The position numbers and the translations under genes were made by a program. From NCBI GenBank assembly GCA_947652855.1, contig CANTEO010000008.1, positions 1 through 55,205 on the forward strand: 55,205 nt of DNA, in the 5' to 3' direction. Of the stretch, positions 49,310 to 55,205 are shown one piece after another (within the stretch, counting starts at the first letter, position 1; each line of letters opens with the position of its first letter). This stretch comes from an uncultured Roseburia sp. (lineage in GTDB: Bacteria; Bacillota; Clostridia; Lachnospirales; Lachnospiraceae). The notes beneath the pieces are model-generated. The model did not search any database. It saw only the letters and a list, made by a program, of their open reading frames with translations, and was not told the origin of the DNA.

Positions 49310-49858
49310 ATGAGCAAAACAGGGATTCTCATGGCTGACGGCTGTGAAGAGATTGAAGGGCTGACGGCCGTTGACATCTTACGCCGCGCAGGGCTGGAGA
49401 TCGTGACAATCTCAATGAACAAAACGGATTCCGTCACCGGCTCCCACAACATCACATTCCAAACCGACGCAATTTTTGAACAGGTCAACCTGGACGAATT
49501 TGACGCCATCATCCTCCCGGGCGGAATGCCGGGGACAGTAAAGCTTGGGGAGCATGCCGGCGTGACAAAGGCCATTCAAGCATTTGCAAGCGCAGGAAAG
49601 CTCGTCGCCGCCATCTGCGCCGCCCCTTCCGTGCTTGGCGCCGCAGGCATTTTACAGGGAAAGCGCGCCGTGTGCCATCCAGGCTTTGAGGACAAGCTGA
49701 CAGGCGCCCAGGTCTCGTTCGAGCCCGTCATGACAGACGGCAACATCATCACCAGCCGCGGAATGGGAACGGCAATCGAGTTTGCCCTCGCCATCGTGCA
49801 GTATCTCAAAGATGAAGACACCGTAGACGACCTAAAGCAAAAGCTTGTTTACCAATAA
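49310..49858 (+). CDS. DJ-1/PfpI-family protein
   Basis: 182 residues of the DJ-1/ThiJ/PfpI superfamily. The conserved glutamate lies in GCEEIEGLT, and the nucleophilic cysteine in LVAAICAAPSVLGAAG (about C103). Members act as glyoxalases, protein/nucleic-acid deglycases or chaperones; the exact activity is not predictable. AGGAGG stands 8 nt before ATG 49310. A CYTH gene follows at 8 nt, probably on the same mRNA. Confidence 0.92.
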   Translation: MSKTGILMADGCEEIEGLTAVDILRRAGLEIVTISMNKTDSVTGSHNITFQTDAIFEQVNLDEFDAIILPGGMPGTVKLGEHAGVTKAIQAFASAGKLVAAICAAPSVLGAAGILQGKRAVCHPGFEDKLTGAQVSFEPVMTDGNIITSRGMGTAIEFALAIVQYLKDEDTVDDLKQKLVYQ

Positions 49859-49866
49859 GGGCCGCT

Positions 49867-50322
49867 ATGGAAATTGAACGAAAATATCTGATCCATACGC
49901 TTCCCCAAGGGTATGAAAATTTTCCACACACAGAGATCGAGCAGGGATATCTATCCACAAATCCCGTCGTGCGCATCCGCAAATCTGACGATACGTATAC
50001 GTTGACCTACAAAGGCTCCGGCCTGATGGCACGGGAAGAATACAACCTTCCGCTGACCGAAGAAGCCTACGCGCACCTGCGCCCAAAGGTTGACGGCATA
50101 CTGATCCACAAGATTCGTTATCGGCTGCCCTACCAAGACAGCTATACAATAGAGCTGGATCTGTTTTTGGATTCCCTTGCGCCATTACTCTTAGCGGAAG
50201 TGGAATTTCCATCCCTGGAAGAGGCAGAGGCGTTCCTGCCGCCGGATTGGTTTGGAGAGGACGTCACGTTTTCTACAGATTACCATAACAGCTCCTTAAG
50301 CCAGAACGGCCTGCCGCGCTGA
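49867..50322 (+). CDS. CYTH-domain protein
   Basis: 151 residues. The start MEIERKYLI gives the ExExK signature of the CYTH (CyaB-thiamine triphosphatase) family, which binds organic triphosphates or polyphosphate with metal ions. Later conserved charged strands include VVRIRKSDDTYTLTYKGSG and IELDLFLDSLAPLLLAEVEF. It might be a triphosphatase (inorganic or thiamine triphosphate). The ribosome site is weak (AAGGG), but the 8-nt distance from the DJ-1 gene suggests coupling. An intergenic hairpin follows. Confidence 0.85.
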   Translation: MEIERKYLIHTLPQGYENFPHTEIEQGYLSTNPVVRIRKSDDTYTLTYKGSGLMAREEYNLPLTEEAYAHLRPKVDGILIHKIRYRLPYQDSYTIELDLFLDSLAPLLLAEVEFPSLEEAEAFLPPDWFGEDVTFSTDYHNSSLSQNGLPR

Positions 50323-50378
50323 CTTTTGGATGCGGGGCTTGGCAAAATGCCGCCTTTTCGCTTTTGGCCGGCTTTTCC

Positions 50379-50420
50379 CCTCAGCGCAGAAAAGGGCCTA
50401 AGCCCCTTTCTGCGCTGAGG
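50379..50420. repeat. Intergenic hairpin, CCTCAGCGC family (second copy)
   Basis: Arms CCTCAGCGCAGAAA and TTTCTGCGCTGAGG with further GGG/CCC pairing around a short loop form a near-perfect 17-18 bp stem. No T run follows on either strand. Outer arms are the same as in the element at 6738-6777. Confidence 0.75.
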
Positions 50421-50442
50421 GCGCGAGACGCCCCGCAAGCCC

Positions 50443-51069
50443 TCACCATCTCCTTAACCTGGTGTTCTCATATCTTTGCATTGTGCGCAGGCTGCTCAAT
50501 AATTGCTGATAGCGCGTCTCTATGCCGCCCTCTGGAATCACCAAATCCAGGACGACAGCAAAATCATCAATCAGCCGATCCGTTATGGTGTTTCCCATTG
50601 TCTTTAAAATCTGATATTTCTCCTCCATCGTGTCCGCGTCCAAAAAGGCCAGCAAAGCCGGATTGGCCTGTTCCCCCGCGTCTTTTGCCTGCTCCTGCGT
50701 CACATCCGCCTGCCCGTCCTCATTGAAGGCAGCTTCTGCGCCCGCAGCGCTTACGCCGGATTCCGGCTCCCTCCTTTGACTGGGCGCATCCTTAGATCCT
50801 TTCCGGATAACGCCTTCCTCCACGCACGCTTTTTCTGGCTCAATCTGCTCAAACCGGTATTTGGGAGGCGCGTTCAAGCCAGCCCTCTGCCCCACTTCCC
50901 CCAAAAACAAATCCAGCGGCCGGGCAAAAATCTCAAACTCCCCATACAGTGCCTGATACACCACCAGCTTCTCTTTCGTGCCTGCATGAGCCGCCACGCA
51001 TAGAATTTGGCATGCGGTTCCCTTATAATGCCGGTACCGCTCTCCCGGCTTTGGTATATGCCTTTCCAT
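50443..51069 (-). CDS. DUF1653 protein with acidic C-terminal extension
   Basis: 208 residues. The N-terminal 65-70 match the DUF1653 pattern (PKPGERYRHYKGTACQILCV, KLVVYQALYGEFEIFARPLD, LFLGEV), a small fold found widely in Firmicutes without a proven function. The remaining 130 residues are charged and helical (QADVTQEQAKDAGEQANPAL, YQILKTMGNTITDRLIDDF, YQQLLSSLRTMQRYEN) and are not part of the usual domain. AAAGGAAG precedes ATG 51069. It stands alone between the CYTH and ktrB genes, and I see no clear promoter. Confidence 0.78.
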   Translation of the reverse strand: MERHIPKPGERYRHYKGTACQILCVAAHAGTKEKLVVYQALYGEFEIFARPLDLFLGEVGQRAGLNAPPKYRFEQIEPEKACVEEGVIRKGSKDAPSQRREPESGVSAAGAEAAFNEDGQADVTQEQAKDAGEQANPALLAFLDADTMEEKYQILKTMGNTITDRLIDDFAVVLDLVIPEGGIETRYQQLLSSLRTMQRYENTRLRRW

Positions 51070-51207
51070 TCAAGTCACTTCCTTTACCCAATGTCTCCTC
51101 ATAGGAACAGCTGCAATTTCGCATACGCCCACTGACTGCTCCAAGCCAAGCATCTGCGAAACAGCAATGAACTGTTACTTATCATATCACAAATTCCAAA
51201 AAATATA

Positions 51208-51236
51208 TAGACAAATTACAGTCGGAAATTTATAAT
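51208..51236 (+). promoter_or_regulatory. Promoter of the ktr operon
   Basis: TAGACA-17 bp-TATAAT with a perfect -10, about 75 nt before the ATG. The leader is too short for a c-di-AMP riboswitch. Confidence 0.75.
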
Positions 51237-51311
51237 AGTAACGTTATATGCACCAGCGCCTCAGATTAGGCAGACGCTACACCAGTTATCTTCTACAGAA
51301 AGGCAGTCCAA

Positions 51312-52655
51312 ATGCTATCAAAACTGACAAAGTGGCTTTCCGGCACACAGCTGATTGCCAGCGGCTTTTTTCTTATTATCTTATTGGGAGCGGCGCTGTT
51401 AATGCTCCCCTTCGCGACAAGGGCAGGCGAGCACACCTCCTTTTTCACCGCATTGTTCACTTCAGCCAGCGCAACCTGCGTGACGGGGCTGATTGTTGTG
51501 GATACCTTCACCCACTGGACCCTCTTTGGGCAAATTGTCATTCTATGCCTCATCCAAATCGGCGGGCTTGGCTTCATTACCATCGGCATCACGGTTTCCA
51601 TGCTCCTGCGCCGCAAAATCGGCCTAAAGGAGCGCGGCTTAATCCGGGAAAGCTTCAATATCATTGAGCTAAGCGGCTTAGTCCGGCTGACGAAACGCGT
51701 CATCTTCGGCACGCTGCTGTTTGAATCCGCCGGAGCCGCGCTCCTGTTCCTTTGCTTTTTACCCAAAATGGGCGTGCTGCAGGGACTGTACTATGGCGTC
51801 TTCCACTCCGTCTCCGCGTTCTGCAACGCAGGATTTGACCTGATGGGCCGGTATGAGGGCTTTTCCTCCCTCACGTCTTACTACGGCCATCCCGTCGTGA
51901 TGACGGTCATCATGCTTCTAATCCTCATCGGGGGCATCGGATTTATTGTATGGAGCGATTTATATGAGCATAAGCTGAAATTCCGAAAATATTCCCTGCA
52001 TACAAAGATCGTCATTTCCTCCACGCTGATTTTAGTTTTTGGCGGCGCGCTGATCTTCTATTTCATCGAAGGTAACCGGCTGTTTTCTGACATGAGCGTG
52101 ACGGAAAAAATCTTAAGCTCCCTGTTCTGCTCCGTCACGCCAAGGACGGCCGGCTTCAACTCGGTAGACGTGGGCGCAATGACGGACGCGGGCAAGCTGT
52201 TTACCGTTATTTTAATGTTCATCGGCGGCGCGCCCGGCTCCACGGCAGGCGGCGTAAAAGTCACCACGATCGTTATTTTGTTTATTTATATGAAAGCGAC
52301 GCTGACGCGCACCGTCGGCTATAACGTCTTTGGCCGCCGCCTGGAGGACGAGGCGCTGCACAAAGCCGCCGCCGTATTTTGCATGAACCTGTCGCTGGCA
52401 ATGGCCGCCGCCGTCACGCTGTGCGCCATTCAGAACTTCAACGGCATAGACGCGCTGCTGGAGGTCTTTTCCGCCATCGGGACCGTCGGGATGACGGCCG
52501 GACTGACGACGCAGTTAAACGCCGTCAACCGCTCCGTCATTATTCTGCTGATGTATTTGGGGCGCGTCGGCAGCTTATCCTTCGCCATGTCGTTCGCCAA
52601 CAAGAAAAAAATTGCGCACGTCATGCAGCCCGCAGAGGAAATCAATATCGGATAA
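51312..52655 (+). CDS. ktrB: Potassium uptake channel subunit KtrB/TrkH
   Basis: 447 residues. The four pore loops carrying the K+ selectivity filter are visible in order: SASATCVTGL, SAFCNAGFD, TPRTAGFNS and GTVGMTAGLT, each with the filter glycine. It forms the ion-conducting dimer in the membrane and works with the cytoplasmic RCK subunit encoded next. AAAGG precedes ATG 51312. ktrA follows after 18 nt. Confidence 0.94.
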   Translation: MLSKLTKWLSGTQLIASGFFLIILLGAALLMLPFATRAGEHTSFFTALFTSASATCVTGLIVVDTFTHWTLFGQIVILCLIQIGGLGFITIGITVSMLLRRKIGLKERGLIRESFNIIELSGLVRLTKRVIFGTLLFESAGAALLFLCFLPKMGVLQGLYYGVFHSVSAFCNAGFDLMGRYEGFSSLTSYYGHPVVMTVIMLLILIGGIGFIVWSDLYEHKLKFRKYSLHTKIVISSTLILVFGGALIFYFIEGNRLFSDMSVTEKILSSLFCSVTPRTAGFNSVDVGAMTDAGKLFTVILMFIGGAPGSTAGGVKVTTIVILFIYMKATLTRTVGYNVFGRRLEDEALHKAAAVFCMNLSLAMAAAVTLCAIQNFNGIDALLEVFSAIGTVGMTAGLTTQLNAVNRSVIILLMYLGRVGSLSFAMSFANKKKIAHVMQPAEEINIG

Positions 52656-52673
52656 AAATCAGGAGGGGACAAA

Positions 52674-53324
52674 TTGAAATCTATTTTAATTATCGGCATG
52701 GGGCGGTTTGGCACCCATTTATGCAAAAATTTATCAAAGCTGGACAATGAGATCATGATTGTGGACGAGATTGAGGAACGGCTGGAGGATCTGCTCCCCT
52801 ACGTCACCAGCGCAAAAATCGGCGACTGCACCAACGAGAAGGTGTTAGAAAGCCTTGGCATCTCTAATTTCGACCTGTGCATCGTCTGCATCGGCAACAA
52901 TTTTCAAAACAGCCTGGAGATCACAAGCCTGTTAAAAGAATTAGGCGCCAAGCGCGTCGTCAGTAAAGCGAACCGGGACATCCACGCGAAGTTCCTGTTA
53001 AAAAACGGCGCGGATGAGGTCATCTTCCCTGACCGGGACATTGCGGAAAAAATCGCCGTCAGCTTAAGCGCAGACGAAATTTTTGACTATATCAGCTTAG
53101 CCGACGGCTACTCCATCTACGAGATCGCCCCGCAGGCGGAATGGATTGGAAAAAGCGTCCTGGAATTAAACTTCCGCGCCAAGTACCACATGAGCATCAT
53201 CGGCGTGAAGTACGGCAACCACACTCAGATTTTGCCGCCCACCGATTACATCTTTAAGCCGGATGAGCATTTGATGGTAATTTGCCACCAGAAGCACATG
53301 GATAAGCTGATTCACAAAAAATAA
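52674..53324 (+). CDS. ktrA: Potassium channel regulatory subunit KtrA
   Basis: 216 residues. An RCK_N domain with the Rossmann glycines IIGMGRFGTHLCKNL and a downstream acidic residue (IMIVDEIEERL) binds ATP/ADP or NAD(H), and an RCK_C domain (about 135-216, ISLADGYSIYEIAPQAEW) often binds c-di-AMP. It gates KtrB. TTG 52674 is the start, with AGGAGGGG 5 nt before it. It is followed at 17 nt by the NUDIX gene, which may be on the same transcript. Confidence 0.94.
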   Translation: MKSILIIGMGRFGTHLCKNLSKLDNEIMIVDEIEERLEDLLPYVTSAKIGDCTNEKVLESLGISNFDLCIVCIGNNFQNSLEITSLLKELGAKRVVSKANRDIHAKFLLKNGADEVIFPDRDIAEKIAVSLSADEIFDYISLADGYSIYEIAPQAEWIGKSVLELNFRAKYHMSIIGVKYGNHTQILPPTDYIFKPDEHLMVICHQKHMDKLIHKK

Positions 53325-53341
53325 GAAAGGATTTTTGACAA

Positions 53342-53815
53342 ATGAAGCTTACGACGCTCTGCTACATTGAAAAAGACGGCAAGTACCTGATGCTTCACCG
53401 CACGAAAAAAGAACATGACGTCAACCATGAGAAATGGATTGGCGTAGGAGGCAAGTTTGAGCCGGACGAAATGCCGGAAGAATGCCTGCTGAGGGAGGTA
53501 AAGGAGGAAACGGGCCTGACGCTCACACAGTACCGGTTTCGTGGAATTTTGACCTTTATCGCGGACGGATGGGAAAGCGAATATATCCATCTGTACACTG
53601 CCACGGCTTTTGAAGGGGAGCTGACGGAATGCGACGAGGGCTCCCTGGAATGGGTTCCAAAGGAAAGGATTTTTTCCCTGCCCATCTGGGAGGGCGATAA
53701 GATCTTCTTAAAGCTGCTGCAAGAGGACGCAGGATTTTTTTCCCTAAAATTATCCTATCAGGGGGATGCCTTAGTGGAGTCGAAGCTTTTGCAAGAATCG
53801 GAAATTCATACTTGA
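53342..53815 (+). CDS. NUDIX hydrolase (8-oxo-dGTPase-like)
   Basis: 157 residues. The Nudix box is complete: GGKFEPDEMPEECLLREVKE then ETG, with the conserved REVKEETG metal-binding part (about residues 37-59). It is of the MutT/8-oxo-dGTP diphosphatase type, although Nudix proteins accept many nucleoside diphosphate derivatives. AAAGGA precedes ATG. Its stop overlaps the -35 box of the following tRNA promoter. Confidence 0.9.
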   Translation: MKLTTLCYIEKDGKYLMLHRTKKEHDVNHEKWIGVGGKFEPDEMPEECLLREVKEETGLTLTQYRFRGILTFIADGWESEYIHLYTATAFEGELTECDEGSLEWVPKERIFSLPIWEGDKIFLKLLQEDAGFFSLKLSYQGDALVESKLLQESEIHT

Positions 53816-53840
53816 CAGCGTCCCAAAAAATGTTTATGAT
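53812..53840 (+). promoter_or_regulatory. Promoter of tRNA-Leu
   Basis: TTGACA-17 bp-TATGAT. The -35 box overlaps the stop codon of the NUDIX gene. Confidence 0.85.
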
Positions 53841-53853
53841 AAAAGAGACGTTT

Positions 53854-53933
53854 GCGGGTATGGCGGAATTGGCAGACGCGCCAGATTTAGGTTCTGGTGG
53901 GAGACCGTGCAGGTTCAAGTCCTGTTACCCGCA
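53854..53933 (+). tRNA. tRNA-Leu (UAG)
   Basis: Acceptor arms GCGGGTA/TACCCGC, anticodon stem CCAGA/TCTGG with loop TTTAGGT (anticodon TAG), a long type II variable arm and a normal T arm (CAGGTTCAAGTCCTG). The discriminator is A and no CCA is encoded. Confidence 0.96.
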
Positions 53934-53936
53934 TAA

Positions 53937-53986
53937 AAACAGGGTTTCTGAACGATTTGAGACGTTTCAGAAACCCTGTTTTTTTG
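53937..53986 (+). terminator. Terminator after tRNA-Leu
   Basis: AACAGGGTTTCTGAA and TTCAGAAACCCTGTT form a 15-bp arm around an inner ACG/CGT pairing, followed by seven T. Confidence 0.95.
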
Positions 53987-54329
53987 TGTTTGACAGCAAT
54001 CCCTCAGCAACGGGAAAAATAATGTTTCCCCCTCTCTAATCATCTTTATTTTTCTTTCCCCGAATACGCTTTTTTCAAGTTACTATTGCGTGAAAAGCGT
54101 CCGTCAGCAAGTCATGCTTTTATCAATAATGAGCTGCCATAAAATATAGTCCTCAATCCTGTTCTCACGTTTGACATAAATAGAATATCTCCTATTACGC
54201 TTCACGCCGGACAGCAGGAAATATAATGATAAAATCCGTCCTGCTTTTCTTCATTTCCGAATCAAGAAAAAACATTTATTTGTAGATTTTTGTTGAAAAC
54301 AAAATATTCATTTTGCATAACCCATGTTT
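53987..54329. other. Gene-free A/T-rich gap
   Basis: About 340 bp with no ORF that has a ribosome site. It holds a weak hairpin (GCAGGA/TCCTGC, near 54210-54235) after the Rpn gene's 3' end on the minus strand. I see nothing else I can name. Confidence 0.6.
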
Positions 54330-55205
54330 CTAAAAATATTCTTCTGCTTCCTCTGCGGAAAGGCCATATTCCTCCATAATCATTCCCTTGATTTCTTCTT
54401 CTCCATGCCCAAATTTCCGGAGCATATCTATCGCTCCCTGAATCCCTTTCTGCATCCCTTTCTGTATCCCTTTCTGCATCCCTTTCTGTATCCCTTTCTG
54501 TATCCCTTTCTGTATCCCCTCGTTTATCTTTTCTTCATCCCTCAGTAATAACTGCGGCTCCATGATTTCCATTAACGCCTGGCACATACTAGCATCTCCT
54601 TTCCATTCTTCCACCATCCGCCTGTTTGCCCCTATACTGACCTCAAGGACGGAATCTGCCAGTTCCCGATCATTTTTTCCTGTCAGCCTGCGAATTTTCT
54701 CCAGCAGTTCCGCCATGTCTTGTTTTCCAAGTTTTTCGGATAACGCCCCAAGCCATGTATGCTCCGCCTTGTCCAGCTCGCCCGTGACTACTATCTGCAC
54801 TGGAAACATATTTTTCCCTTTTATATAATATATCCCTTTATATGGGTTGGATACCGTATATCCATGCCCCGCAAAATACCGGAAGAGCCCCTCTGGCATT
54901 GTTTCCCTAAGAAGCGACACCGTAATGTCATCCTCTTTCCTTTCATCGACGGTTTCCCCATATGCCTTATACAGGCCCGCATATGCCAAGGCTTTGTAAA
55001 AAGCGTCAATGTCAAGATGGTCTTCCGGCGACTTGTACTCCATGACGTTATGCCCTAAAAAGAAAGCCCCTATCTCATTTCCAATCTGCACGGACGCCTC
55101 TTTCTTTATGACCAGAAGGTCAATCTCCAATGGCTTGGTATTCAAGTTATATTCTTTTTCAAAAATAAGCGCGTCCCTGTCCTCCGCAAGCTCCAGATTC
55201 ATTGC
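54330..55205 (-). CDS. Rpn-family PD-(D/E)XK nuclease/recombination-promoting protein (5' partial)
   Basis: At least 290 residues; the start lies beyond the window. The nuclease core has LEIDLLVIKK (catalytic Asp), followed by NVMEYKSPEDHLDIDAFYKA (E-x-K motif), matching Rpn/PD-DEXK transposase-related proteins that promote RecA-independent recombination in E. coli. The family is numerous in Clostridia and commonly placed at variable loci. Near the C-terminus, the 12-bp repeat encodes tandem GIQK/GMQK units (NEGIQKGIQKGIQKGMQKGI). The 5'-most visible residues (NLELAEDRDALIFEKEYNLN) are an internal part of the family sequence, so truncation by the window edge is likely. Confidence 0.82.
   Translation of the reverse strand, partial: AMNLELAEDRDALIFEKEYNLNTKPLEIDLLVIKKEASVQIGNEIGAFFLGHNVMEYKSPEDHLDIDAFYKALAYAGLYKAYGETVDERKEDDITVSLLRETMPEGLFRYFAGHGYTVSNPYKGIYYIKGKNMFPVQIVVTGELDKAEHTWLGALSEKLGKQDMAELLEKIRRLTGKNDRELADSVLEVSIGANRRMVEEWKGDASMCQALMEIMEPQLLLRDEEKINEGIQKGIQKGIQKGMQKGIQKGMQKGIQGAIDMLRKFGHGEEEIKGMIMEEYGLSAEEAEEYF
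54442..54518. repeat. 12-bp tandem repeat inside the Rpn gene
   Basis: Six full copies of ATCCCTTTCTG(T/C) and a partial seventh. Since the unit is a multiple of three, copy-number changes alter the length of the Gly-Ile/Met-Gln-Lys stretch but not the frame. Confidence 0.95.

Noticed and set aside
51208..51311. c-di-AMP (ydaO) riboswitch before ktrB
   Set aside because: Leader of about 75 nt is far too short and no conserved core was found.

Overview
This window looks like chromosome from a spore-forming, probably motile gut Clostridia, most likely the Lachnospiraceae. The evidence is a small acid-soluble spore protein, SpoIIR, a GerA-type germination operon, a chemoreceptor, a secreted sialidase, strong AGGAGG ribosome sites with frequent GTG and TTG starts, and the relA-MBL-hemZ-hisS-aspS cluster. 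No species can be named from the sequence alone.

Layout. 1-4.4 kb: a cut tRNA-Glu, then a minus-strand operon of an ATP-grasp ligase, a DUF308 membrane protein, a small protein, a MATE exporter and a TetR regulator. 4.5-7 kb: two unknown proteins behind a flagellar-type (sigma-D) promoter, a LacX-like aldose epimerase and a small protein. 7-10.5 kb: the thiamine S-component ThiT, a chemoreceptor and a solitary Vsr-like nuclease. 10.6-19 kb: one long minus-strand operon (relA, MBL hydrolase, hemZ, hisS, aspS, amidase-SPOR). 19.2-21.3 kb: a CPBP protease and a protein with calcium-loop motifs. 21.4-28.2 kb: glycogen phosphorylase, ileS with a hairpin-bearing leader, and a DUF4190 protein.

28.25-35.5 kb is the most unusual part. 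A single 2421-residue ORF joins a DnaG-type primase (CHC2 zinc finger, catalytic core, Toprim), a reverse transcriptase with a YVDD centre, about 1000 unassigned residues, a flexible linker and a C-terminal nitrilase-fold domain with its Glu-Lys-Cys residues in place. RT plus nitrilase is the arrangement of DRT type 1 anti-phage systems. The added complete primase makes this a candidate for a new or poorly described variant. Just upstream lie a truncated acetyltransferase and a 5'-truncated AraC gene fused out of frame, which suggests a recombination or insertion point.

36.8-43 kb: sporulation and housekeeping genes: spoIIR, gerAA with a fused gerAB-gerAC, ispE, relQ, and a 34-codon ORF whose stop overlaps the relQ start. 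43.3-55.2 kb: sialidase, a PfoR-like EIIC protein, an 88-residue protein, an rRNA methyltransferase, SASP, DJ-1, CYTH, DUF1653, a KtrB/KtrA potassium system, a NUDIX hydrolase, tRNA-Leu, and a 5'-truncated Rpn-family nuclease with a 12-bp tandem repeat.

No CRISPR array, rRNA, complete insertion sequence or recognisable riboswitch was seen.
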